A stretch of DNA of 64,000 nucleotides. Source: Anaerosalibacter sp. Marseille-P3206. GTDB lineage: Bacteria; Bacillota; Clostridia; Tissierellales; Sporanaerobacteraceae. Within the stretch, counting starts at the first letter, position 1. Every line of letters begins with the position of its first letter. This document shows, piece after piece, positions 22,407 through 29,920 of the stretch. The stretch is taken from assembly GCF_900155565.1 (NCBI RefSeq), contig NZ_FUHM01000002.1:1674001-1738000 (forward strand), given 5' to 3'. The notes under the pieces were generated by a model, which had not been told where the DNA came from, did not search any database, and saw only the letters and a program-made list of their open reading frames with translations. The position numbers were made by a program, and so were the translations under genes.

Positions 22407-22416
22407 AGATAAGAAA

Positions 22417-22446
22417 AAGAGCTGCTAATTAAAGCAGCTCTTTTCG
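22417..22446. terminator. Bidirectional terminator
   Basis: Stem AAGAGCTGCT / AGCAGCTCTT with T-run on the plus strand and A-run upstream, serving the transglycosylase gene (+) and the convergent glycosidase gene (-). Confidence 0.85.
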
Positions 22447-22464
22447 TCTTTGTAGGACTAATTC

Positions 22465-25326
22465 CTACTGAATTTGAGGTTTTTGAAAAATAGTTTTTAT
22501 TTGATATGTGATATTGTCGCCATTTACAGTAAATTCAGCAATACTCAAATTATATATATCTTCTGGATTAGTAATTCCCTTTGAATTTACTTGAATATAT
22601 CTAATTCCATCCTTCAAATTTGCACTATTTTCATTTCCTCCATGAACAACCCATATGTCTTTTCCATTTAACTTGGTTTCTGATAATATTTCATGTAGTA
22701 GATTTGCCTCTAATTTGTCTGTAAATCCACCACTGCCAAATATAGGTTTTGGAAGAACAAGTACTATATTTTTTTCTTTAGAATTTTCCAAGTCATTTTT
22801 TAACCATAACCATTGTTCTGGATTAGATGCTCTCAAGCCATTTTTAGAGTCATCAGCTTTTATAATCAATAGATTATTGTTATACCTATATGGTTTGTAT
22901 CCTTTAACTATATCGATATTAGCCTTTGCCTTAGATGCATTCTTGAACTCATTAGAACTACCACCTAAGTAAATAGCTACATTGTGCTTGTTTACATTAG
23001 CAAGTATTTTGTCACTAGCCTTATAGCCTACTACTTCGTCTAAATTTTGTGGTGCAGATGTAACTGCAAAGGAAAATCCATTCTTATTTTTAGCGACATT
23101 TACATTTCTTTCATCTTTCATAACACTTGCAGTTGGCAATTGAACATTTTCAAACTTAACAGGGTATTGAGCTACTAGTTCATCTAAGTATATTTCTCCA
23201 GTATATTTCTTAACTGAATCTATTTCAGTTAAATATATTCTATCCAATTTAATAGGATAAGATACATTAGAAGGTATATCTGCTACTACATGCTTCCAAC
23301 CAGTCCAATCAATATTCTTTGCAAAGTCTATATAATATGATTGACCTTTGCTATCTGTGATATTTCCTCTAAGCCAGCCTGTTCCTTCATCACCATATAC
23401 CCAAAGGCCTAGTTTAGAAGGATTTCCTTCAATTGATAATCCTTGTTCACCATTAGGTCTTAGATTTACATAACAAGCTCTAGTTCCTTCTCCACTAGTG
23501 AAGTCATACTTAAGAGCTATTGCCCCATTTCCTTCCTTAGCTTCTATAGCTGGATAAATACTTCCTGTTACTTCTTTAGGATAAGAGCTAAAGCTAAATC
23601 TACTTATATCATCAAGAGAATCCACCTTAGTTCCCTTACTTCCTACTGCTACTAATATATTTTCTACTCCAGTTCCAATTCTTGCTGTAATAGCACCAGA
23701 GGTAATAGTATTTCCGCTATAGAATATTCCATCTTGAACATGTCCAATATTTCCTGTAACTTCCCACTTCACATCTTCAGGATATACTAGTGCTTGAAAA
23801 CCATCTTTATCTTTTGCATAGAATACTCCTAAGTTTTTCTGACTATTGATATCTACTGTGAAGCGTTCAGTTTCAGTTACAATATCAGCTACTTTATCCA
23901 ATACAACCATATCAATATCAGCAGTAATACCATTATAATTTGCTCTTACTTTAGCTTTTCCAGGAGATAGGGCTTTTAGGGTATTGCCATTAATTTCTCC
24001 ATTTACTCCTTCCACAGTAAATACTGCGTTGTTTTGATCTACTTCAATAGGATTGTGATATTGATCATATCCCTTTATCTTAAATCTTCTTGTAGTATTA
24101 GCAAACATGAATTTATCATCTGTAGAAATCTTAATACTTGCAAGTTCTCCCTTAGGTGCATTTGAAAAAAGTCCAACGCCATTGATTACCTTTCTTTCTC
24201 CACCATCAGAGGGTCTATTCACAAGTTTAGCTTGTGATTCATCTACATATTTTACAGCCATAGCTGTTGAGCCACCACCATCAAACATTATGGCATTATA
24301 TGAACCAAGTTCTTTTAATATTGAACCAAAAGTTTTTTCATTAACACCTTTATAAGAAGTGTCTCTACCATCTATAGTTGCAATGATAAGTTCCTTCCCA
24401 TCTTGAGAAACACCCATTCCAGTTCTAGGTGCTAGCCCTGGTGCGATATTGTGAGAATTCATAGGTACTCCATCTTTAAGGATAATACTTCCTCCACCGA
24501 TGGCCATTTTGATGTTTTCAAGATTTGGTGTAGTAGTAAGATTTAATTGTACAGTATCTCCTACATGGAAGTTGTCTAAAAGTCTGTCCTTAACTCTCTC
24601 TCTACCTACAAGAACATATCCATTCTCTGGGATAGCTATAGGAGGTTGTCCGATTCTCACTTCTGTAACAACATCATCTATAACCACTATCTCAATAAGA
24701 TCATTGTGTAGTTTGTTTCCAATAGATTGAGCTCCCCAATGTTTGTTGTAAAGCATAACTTCTGCATAAGCTTGACTAGCCTTATTTATAGCAGAAAGTA
24801 TAACTTCTTTGCCTGTAGCTGATGATACAGCTGCCAATTTCTTATCAAAATATGCAATCTGCACATTCTTATTATTATCCAATACAAAAGCAGGTTTAGC
24901 ATATTGTCTTTCCATAGGAGAGGATATTATTTCACCATCATTAATAAGAGTTCCAATTGGACTTGCAAAAGGTTTATAATTGAAAAAGTCTCCATTGACT
25001 CCTGCAATTGCATTTGATTCATTTACCATAGTGCTTACTTTTTCCCTTTTAGAGATTCCCTTATTGCTAAATAGTCCCTTTACTTCTGTGTACTCATCTT
25101 GTAAATCCACTCTAAGTACATTTATATTCCACCAACCTTTTGCAGTAAACCTCTGTACATGCTCATGTACTACTCCGCTTGAAAGATGTTCAGAATCTTT
25201 ATTTTCATAGATGACAAAGGGAAGAGATTGTGCATTACTTGCCTTAGCGAATGGAAGCAAATTACTGCTTAGTATAATGGAGAGAGCTAATAAGCTTACT
25301 GCAAATTTTTTAATAAATTTGTTCAT
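22465..25326 (-). CDS. Large secreted phosphodiester glycosidase (NAGPA domain) protein
   Basis: A 953-residue exported protein. The N-terminus is a signal peptide (about 1-29, KKFAVSLLALSIILSSNLLP core). Residues about 90-390 form the NAGPA phosphodiester-glycosidase domain: AGVNGDFFNY, GLAPRTGMGVSQDGKELI and MFDGGGSTAMAV are its hallmarks. Residues about 395-480 look like an Ig-like (Big) domain, about 560-700 like a carbohydrate-binding beta-sandwich, and the C-terminus (about 720-950, with WVVHGGNEN) like a metallophosphoesterase remnant or relative. Members are thought to trim wall or exopolysaccharide phosphodiesters. It reads towards the transglycosylase gene, convergent. Confidence 0.85.
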   Translation of the reverse strand: MNKFIKKFAVSLLALSIILSSNLLPFAKASNAQSLPFVIYENKDSEHLSSGVVHEHVQRFTAKGWWNINVLRVDLQDEYTEVKGLFSNKGISKREKVSTMVNESNAIAGVNGDFFNYKPFASPIGTLINDGEIISSPMERQYAKPAFVLDNNKNVQIAYFDKKLAAVSSATGKEVILSAINKASQAYAEVMLYNKHWGAQSIGNKLHNDLIEIVVIDDVVTEVRIGQPPIAIPENGYVLVGRERVKDRLLDNFHVGDTVQLNLTTTPNLENIKMAIGGGSIILKDGVPMNSHNIAPGLAPRTGMGVSQDGKELIIATIDGRDTSYKGVNEKTFGSILKELGSYNAIMFDGGGSTAMAVKYVDESQAKLVNRPSDGGERKVINGVGLFSNAPKGELASIKISTDDKFMFANTTRRFKIKGYDQYHNPIEVDQNNAVFTVEGVNGEINGNTLKALSPGKAKVRANYNGITADIDMVVLDKVADIVTETERFTVDINSQKNLGVFYAKDKDGFQALVYPEDVKWEVTGNIGHVQDGIFYSGNTITSGAITARIGTGVENILVAVGSKGTKVDSLDDISRFSFSSYPKEVTGSIYPAIEAKEGNGAIALKYDFTSGEGTRACYVNLRPNGEQGLSIEGNPSKLGLWVYGDEGTGWLRGNITDSKGQSYYIDFAKNIDWTGWKHVVADIPSNVSYPIKLDRIYLTEIDSVKKYTGEIYLDELVAQYPVKFENVQLPTASVMKDERNVNVAKNKNGFSFAVTSAPQNLDEVVGYKASDKILANVNKHNVAIYLGGSSNEFKNASKAKANIDIVKGYKPYRYNNNLLIIKADDSKNGLRASNPEQWLWLKNDLENSKEKNIVLVLPKPIFGSGGFTDKLEANLLHEILSETKLNGKDIWVVHGGNENSANLKDGIRYIQVNSKGITNPEDIYNLSIAEFTVNGDNITYQIKTIFQKPQIQ

Positions 25327-25348
25327 ATTTTCTTCACCTCACTTAATA

Positions 25349-26062
25349 TTAAAACCAAAGGTTTAAACCATCCTCGTTCTTTAAAGATGTAAGGAGTCTT
25401 TCTCTAGACCCAGGAACCTCTTTATATATCTCTGTTAGAAGGTTGTGAACATGTTCCCTTTTGGTTAATTTGTCTACATAACAAGGATTTTTTACTACAG
25501 GTATATCGTATTTTTGGATGGCTCCTATTATATCTTGTTCTGATAGGTATAGAAATGGACGTATTAAATATATATCTTTTCTAGATAGATAGGTAAGGGG
25601 TTTTAAGGTACTGATTCTTCCTTCATATAACATACTTAAGAAAAGTGTATCTAATGCATCGTCTGAATGATGGGCAAATGCTAATTTGTTGAATCCTCGT
25701 TCCTTTAGTGCATTGTGAATGGCACCCTTACGCATTTTAGCACATAGAGAACAAGGATTTTTTTCTTTTCTAACATTGAAAACAATCTCACTTATTCTAG
25801 TTTTACTTAAATTCAATGGTACGTCTAAACTATTGCAATAGGACCTAATGGTATCAGTGTCAAATCCATCAAAACCTAAATCCACAGTAAAGGCTTCCAA
25901 TTGAAAATCCACTGGGCTAAAAGATTGATACTGTTTTAGGGCTTTTAACAGAACCATACTATCTTTTCCCCCGGACAATCCAACCCCTATCTTGTCTCCA
26001 GTTTCAATTAATTCAAAATCTTGTATAGCTCTTCGCATACATCCTAGTATTTTTTTCATCAT
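25349..26062 (-). CDS. tRNA-modifying PP-loop ATPase, TtcA/TtuA family
   Basis: A 237-residue ATP pyrophosphatase of the tRNA 2-thiolation group. The PP-loop GVGLSGGKDSMVLL (about 26-39), the CSLCAKMRKGA cysteine pair and the HHSDDALDTL motif are intact; in this family the cysteines bind an Fe-S cluster that delivers sulfur to tRNA. Tandem ATGs at the start follow an agaaggg RBS. It lies upstream of the glycosidase on the same strand. 2-thiocytidine synthesis (ttcA) is likely but other TtcA-like paralogues exist. Confidence 0.85.
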   Translation of the reverse strand: MMKKILGCMRRAIQDFELIETGDKIGVGLSGGKDSMVLLKALKQYQSFSPVDFQLEAFTVDLGFDGFDTDTIRSYCNSLDVPLNLSKTRISEIVFNVRKEKNPCSLCAKMRKGAIHNALKERGFNKLAFAHHSDDALDTLFLSMLYEGRISTLKPLTYLSRKDIYLIRPFLYLSEQDIIGAIQKYDIPVVKNPCYVDKLTKREHVHNLLTEIYKEVPGSRERLLTSLKNEDGLNLWF

Positions 26063-26172
26063 ACCAACCCTTCTAATAGAGAAACTATCTTCATTATATA
26101 ATTTAAATATATCAATTAGGTTACAAATACATTACAATACATTGACAAAGGCAATAATCAAAAAATAAAAAA

Positions 26173-26194
26173 AGGATTGAAATTAATCAATCCT
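26173..26194 (-). terminator. Terminator after tRNA-Pro
   Basis: Stem AGGATTGA / TCAATCCT with a run of T on the minus strand just downstream, 8 bases from the tRNA 3' end. Confidence 0.85.
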
Positions 26195-26201
26195 CTTTCG
26201 A

Positions 26202-26278
26202 TGGTCGGGGTGGAGGGATTCGAACCCCCGGCCCCATGGTCCCAAACCACGTGCGCTACCAAACTGCGCTACACCCCG
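26202..26278 (-). tRNA. tRNA-Pro (anticodon TGG)
   Basis: Complement of a full cloverleaf: acceptor CGGGGTG pairs with CACCCCG, D-arm with AGCGCAGTTTGGTAGC, anticodon loop TTTGGGA giving TGG (decodes CCN/CCA proline), T-arm GGTTCGAATCC, and an encoded 3' CCA. 77 bases, a normal length. A minus-strand terminator follows. The region 26279-26488 upstream is AT-rich with no gene seen. Confidence 0.97.
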
Positions 26279-26488
26279 TCATCCCGTCGACTATTATAGT
26301 ATAGGGGATTTTCTCTTTATATGCAACATATCAAAATAGGCCAAAAACCGTAATATATTTGATGTTTCTCGTTGTATCTACATTAATCTAACTTTTTCTC
26401 ATTTTTTTAAATTATTTTTAAAACAATAAAGGTATTTATAATAATACATAGAATATAATTAACTAATAGCCAAAAGGAGGAGTGCAGA

Positions 26489-26962
26489 ATGATTGAAATA
26501 TTTGAAACAATAAAGGAAGAACTAATGGTAATGCTAGTTGCTGCTATGCCTCTTTCTGAATTGAGAGGAGCAATTCCTCTAGGGATAACCATGGGTTTTA
26601 CTCCATGGGAAAGTACAGTTTTAAGCATCATAGGAAATATTATACCAGTACCTTTCTTGCTTAAGCTATTAGAACCAATAATGAACTATTTAGAAAACAC
26701 CAAGCTCTTTTCAAAGACAATCCAATGGGTAAAGAGAAGAACCCTAAAAAGAAGTAGGGATAAAATCAAGAAATACTCTATATTTGGTCTATTCATACTA
26801 GTAGCAATACCCCTTCCAACTACAGGGGCTTGGACAGGATGCATAGCTGCAACACTACTAAAAATAGACTTCAAAAATGCACTAACATCCATAATATCTG
26901 GGGTAATAGCTGCTGGAATCATAGTATATACATTAAGCTCTAACATAATAGCCGTATTTTAG
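26489..26962 (+). CDS. Small multi-drug export family membrane protein (COG2426-like)
   Basis: A 157-residue membrane protein with several hydrophobic helices and the characteristic motif ELRGAIPLGITMG near residue 25 and the FVAIPLPTTGAWTG-like segment (ILVAIPLPTTGAWTG) near residue 110. These match the small export protein family. Despite the name, the transported compound is unknown. RBS aaaggaggag precedes the ATG. It stands alone between tRNA-Pro and the metK riboswitch. Confidence 0.75.
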   Translation: MIEIFETIKEELMVMLVAAMPLSELRGAIPLGITMGFTPWESTVLSIIGNIIPVPFLLKLLEPIMNYLENTKLFSKTIQWVKRRTLKRSRDKIKKYSIFGLFILVAIPLPTTGAWTGCIAATLLKIDFKNALTSIISGVIAAGIIVYTLSSNIIAVF

Positions 26963-26987
26963 GGACATGGGGACAGGTTCACTGTCC
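26962..26987 (+). repeat. REP-like GGGACA hairpin
   Basis: GGGACATGGGGACAGG...CTGTCC hairpin (stem GGACA / TGTCC) overlapping the stop region of the export gene. The motif resembles GGGACAGGTT-type palindromes scattered in many Firmicute genomes; only one copy is seen here, so it may simply act as a weak terminator. Confidence 0.35.
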
Positions 26988-26998
26988 TTTATCTTTTG

Positions 26999-27027
26999 TT
27001 GACATAAAACAAAACTTATGTTAAAAT
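26999..27027 (+). promoter_or_regulatory. Sigma-A promoter of metK
   Basis: Consensus TTGACA (26999), 17-base spacer, TAAAAT (27022), directly upstream of the SAM-I riboswitch. Confidence 0.8.
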
Positions 27028-27052
27028 TAGTCTAAATTAATAAAAATCTTGA

Positions 27053-27162
27053 TGCCTTATCAAGAGTGGTGGAGGGAATGGGCCCTATGAAACCCGGCAA
27101 CCCACAGGTGAAGCTGTGACGGTGCTAAATCCCACAGAATATTAATTCTGGAAGATGAGGTA
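27053..27162 (+). promoter_or_regulatory. SAM-I (S-box) riboswitch
   Basis: P1 strands CCTTATC and GATGAGG bracket the aptamer. Conserved S-box elements are present in order: CAAGAG(T)GGTGGAGGGAA, GGCCCTATGAAACCCGGCAACC and GGTGCTAAATCC. The 3' side is followed by a terminator hairpin before metK, so high S-adenosylmethionine should stop transcription. This feedback on the SAM synthetase gene is a known arrangement in Firmicutes. Confidence 0.96.
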
Positions 27163-27174
27163 ATGACAAAAATT

Positions 27175-27200
27175 GCCTTTTCCTTTTGGAAAAGGCTTTT
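27175..27200 (+). terminator. Riboswitch expression-platform terminator
   Basis: Stem GCCTTTTCC / GGAAAAGGC with a TTTT loop and T-rich tail, between the SAM aptamer and the metK RBS. Confidence 0.88.
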
Positions 27201-27222
27201 AAATTTTAAGGAGGTACTTTTA

Positions 27223-28410
27223 ATGAAAAAGTGGTTATTTACATCAGAATCAGTTACTGAGGGCCACCCAGATAAAGTTTGTGATCAAATTTCAGACGCC
27301 ATATTAGACGCCATAATAGCACAAGATCCTTATGCTAGGGTAGCTTGTGAGACTGCTGTTACTACTGGAATGGTATTGGTAGCAGGAGAAATCACTACAA
27401 ATTGTTATGTAGACATTCCTCATATTGTAAGGGAAACTGTAAAAGAAATCGGTTATACAAGGGCAAAATATGGATTTGACGGAGAAACTTGCGCTGTTCT
27501 TACATCAATAAACGAGCAATCACCAGATATCGCTATGGGAGTAAACGAAGCTCAAGAACACAAACAAAATAAAGAAGATGAATACAATAAAATAGGTGCT
27601 GGAGACCAAGGTATGATGTTTGGTTATGCTTGCAACGAAACAGAAGAACTTATGCCATTACCTATATCCTTAGCACATAGACTATCTAGAAGACTTACAG
27701 AAGTGAGAAAGAATGGCACACTTTCATATCTTAGACCAGATGGTAAGACTCAAGTAACTGTTGAATACCATGACAACAAGCCAGTGAGAATTGAAAGTAT
27801 AGTAGTTTCATCACAACACTGTCCAGATGTAGAATTAGAGACTATCAGAGAAGATATCATAAGAGAAGTAATATCAAAGATAGTTCCAGAAGATATGCTA
27901 GATGAAAACACTAAATACTATGTAAATCCTACAGGAAGATTTGTTGTAGGTGGACCTATGGGCGATGCTGGACTTACAGGTAGAAAGATAATAGTAGATA
28001 CCTATGGTGGTTATGGTAGACATGGTGGTGGAGCTTTTTCAGGAAAAGACCCAACAAAAGTAGACAGATCAGCTTGCTATGCTGCAAGATATGTAGCTAA
28101 AAACATCGTAGCAGCAGGATTAGCTGACAAATGTGAAGTAGGCCTTGCTTATGCTATAGGAGTAGCTAAACCACTTTCCATCTATGTTGATACCTTTGGA
28201 ACTGGAAAGATTGATGACAATAGAATCGAAGAATTAGTAAGAAAACACTTTGACCTAAGACCTGCAGCTATTATAGACAAATTAGATTTAAGAAAACCTA
28301 TATACAAACAAATTGCAAGCTATGGACACTTTGGTAGACTTGACTTAGATCTTACATGGGAAAGAACTGACAAAGCAGAAACACTAAGAAGTGAAGGATT
28401 AGGAAAATAA
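27223..28410 (+). CDS. metK: S-adenosylmethionine synthetase
   Basis: Makes SAM from methionine and ATP. The 395 residues carry the signatures [20 protein letters not shown] (about residues 6-25), [12 protein letters not shown] and [16 protein letters not shown], with all active-site His, Asp and Lys positions in place. The ATG at 27223 follows aaggaggt. A longer frame opening at 27163 runs through the riboswitch terminator and is not the real start. Controlled by the SAM-I riboswitch just upstream. Confidence 0.98.
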   Translation: MKKWLFTSESVTEGHPDKVCDQISDAILDAIIAQDPYARVACETAVTTGMVLVAGEITTNCYVDIPHIVRETVKEIGYTRAKYGFDGETCAVLTSINEQSPDIAMGVNEAQEHKQNKEDEYNKIGAGDQGMMFGYACNETEELMPLPISLAHRLSRRLTEVRKNGTLSYLRPDGKTQVTVEYHDNKPVRIESIVVSSQHCPDVELETIREDIIREVISKIVPEDMLDENTKYYVNPTGRFVVGGPMGDAGLTGRKIIVDTYGGYGRHGGGAFSGKDPTKVDRSACYAARYVAKNIVAAGLADKCEVGLAYAIGVAKPLSIYVDTFGTGKIDDNRIEELVRKHFDLRPAAIIDKLDLRKPIYKQIASYGHFGRLDLDLTWERTDKAETLRSEGLGK

Positions 28411-28488
28411 CTAATTCTAAGTAAAACATAGGCAGAATTAGTACAATTCTAACAAAAAAAGAATAGAAAAGAAGAATTTCTTAAAAAG

Positions 28489-28521
28489 TAGAATGATGAA
28501 AAGGCGTCATTCTGCTTTTTT
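28489..28521 (+). terminator. Terminator after metK
   Basis: Stem AGAATGATG / CGTCATTCT with a long T-run. Between it and the next gene lies a palindrome GAAAGCTAGCTTTC (28566-28579) that could be an operator. Confidence 0.85.
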
Positions 28522-28593
28522 TTTATTCTATTTTCTGAGGTAATATCTAACTACCGGTAATAAACGAAAGCTAGCTTTCCTTGGAGGAAAACT

Positions 28594-29151
28594 ATGTACA
28601 AAGAAATAGATGATTTGAGGATATTAAGTAAAAATGGAGACAATCTAGCAAAGCAAAATTTATTACAAAAGCTAAATCCCCTAATCATAAGCTCAATAAA
28701 GAGGTATTATAACAACTACAGCCAGTATGAAGACCTAATCCAAGAAGGCTATGAGGAGATACTAAAATGTATAGTTGACTATGATGAAAACAGAGGTGTG
28801 AACTTTTTAGGATATATAAAAGTTAAGTTGAAATTTCTATATCTAAATAAACACAAAGAAAAGAAGACTTTTTCTCTAAATGAAACATTAGGAGAAGATG
28901 GAGTCGAATTAATAGAACTATTAGAAGGAGAAGAAAACCCCCTAGAAGATTATCTAATGAAGGAATCAAATGAATCTCTAATAGATGCATTGTCTAAACT
29001 AACAGAAAGGCAAAGAGAAGTCTTAATATTATTCTATATAGATGAACTGTCCATAGGTGAAATATCCAAAAAACTAGGTATAAGCTACAGAACAGTAGTA
29101 AATACCAAAACCAGAGCCCTAGAACTATGTTTAAAAAATTGCCAATGGTAA
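28594..29151 (+). CDS. RNA polymerase sigma-70-family factor (small, region 2 + region 4)
   Basis: A 185-residue protein with a region-2-like segment (QYEDLIQEGYEEILKCIVDYD, about 46-66) and a C-terminal region-4 helix-turn-helix (LTERQREVLILFYIDELS, GEISKKLGISYRTVVNTKTRAL). Region 3 is missing, as in alternative sigma factors and in sigma-like regulators. It precedes three tiny genes (DUF1659, DUF2922, YvrJ) with good RBSs, probably one operon. In Bacillus a YvrJ gene lies near sigma-O genes, but identity with sigma-O is not claimed. Confidence 0.82.
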   Translation: MYKEIDDLRILSKNGDNLAKQNLLQKLNPLIISSIKRYYNNYSQYEDLIQEGYEEILKCIVDYDENRGVNFLGYIKVKLKFLYLNKHKEKKTFSLNETLGEDGVELIELLEGEENPLEDYLMKESNESLIDALSKLTERQREVLILFYIDELSIGEISKKLGISYRTVVNTKTRALELCLKNCQW

Positions 29152-29196
29152 AAATCATCTTCCACTTCTATATAAAGAGTATAAGGAGGTGATAAC

Positions 29197-29418
29197 ATGG
29201 CAGTTAAAGAAACTAGAGAAGCTAGAAAATTGAAGCTAGAACTAGACGGAGGAATGAAAGGTGATAAGCAAATCATCAAAAGCAAAACTTTCTCTAAAGT
29301 AAAAGTAGATGCAGCAAATGAAGACATTTATGCAGTAGGAACAACCCTAGCTGGTCTTCAAGAAAAAGCACTACTAAAAGTGAAAAAGATTGAGGAAGTT
29401 TATCTATCAGAAGAGTAA
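29197..29418 (+). CDS. DUF1659 family protein
   Basis: A 73-residue protein of beta-rich composition; the segment KTFSKVKVDAANEDIYAVGTTLAGLQ matches the DUF1659 pattern in its last 20 residues. Function unknown. RBS aaggaggtgat before the ATG. It lies between a small sigma factor and a DUF2922 gene, the arrangement in which this family is usually met in clostridia. Confidence 0.72.
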   Translation: MAVKETREARKLKLELDGGMKGDKQIIKSKTFSKVKVDAANEDIYAVGTTLAGLQEKALLKVKKIEEVYLSEE

Positions 29419-29449
29419 TAGTTAAAAATAGTTAAAAGGAGGTGAGCAG

Positions 29450-29668
29450 ATGGAAAAGTCAAAACTAGAATTGATCTTCAAAAATAATGCAGACAAAAAA
29501 ATCACCCTATCTGTAGATGAGCCAAAAGCTGACTTAACCGGAGTAGAAGTGAAAACAGCAATGGATACATTAGTTGCTAAAAATATTTTCAACTACGATG
29601 GAGGTGGCATGGTTGCCACAGTAGGGGCTAGACTAGTGAAAACTACAGTTGAAGATTTGGAAATTTAG
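29450..29668 (+). CDS. DUF2922 family protein
   Basis: A 72-residue protein with the DUF2922 features: a beta-strand opening (LELIFKNNADKKITLSVDEPK), a central VKTAMDTLVAKNIF helix and a C-terminal GARLVKTTVEDLEI strand. Function unknown. RBS aaaggaggtgag. Shares size and likely fold with the DUF1659 product before it, suggesting an ancient duplication or a two-part complex. Confidence 0.75.
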   Translation: MEKSKLELIFKNNADKKITLSVDEPKADLTGVEVKTAMDTLVAKNIFNYDGGGMVATVGARLVKTTVEDLEI

Positions 29669-29685
29669 TGTAAAAGGAGACCATC

Positions 29686-29829
29686 ATGGAAAATCTATAT
29701 ACTCAAATAGCAAATTTAGGCTTTCCAATAGTGATTTCAATATATCTTCTAGTTAGAATAGAAGGAAAACTCAATGAACTCACTAAAAGCATAAATGAGC
29801 TATCTAAAACAATAGCTAGCATGAACTAA
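29686..29829 (+). CDS. YvrJ family small membrane protein
   Basis: A 47-residue protein: a hydrophobic segment (NLGFPIVISIYLLVRIEGKL) followed by an amphipathic helix (NELTKSINELSKTIASM). This is the YvrJ pattern, seen in many Firmicutes next to DUF1659/DUF2922 genes and in phage-like regions. RBS aaaggaga 6 bases before the ATG. Last gene of the sigma-factor cassette; a strong terminator follows. Confidence 0.78.
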   Translation: MENLYTQIANLGFPIVISIYLLVRIEGKLNELTKSINELSKTIASMN

Positions 29830-29830
29830 A

Positions 29831-29877
29831 AAAACCCTTGACTTATTATAGCAAATATAAGTCAAGGGTTTTTTTCT
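29831..29877 (+). terminator. Terminator after YvrJ gene
   Basis: Stem AAACCCTTGACTTAT / ATAAGTCAAGGGTTT followed by T7. Confidence 0.93.
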
Positions 29878-29920
29878 ATGGTATAATTATCATAATGATA
29901 AGGATAATGGAGGAATTGTT

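Noticed and set aside
27163-27222. Upstream start extending MetK by 20 residues
   Set aside because: The extension would be encoded by the riboswitch terminator, and the proper RBS precedes the ATG at 27223.
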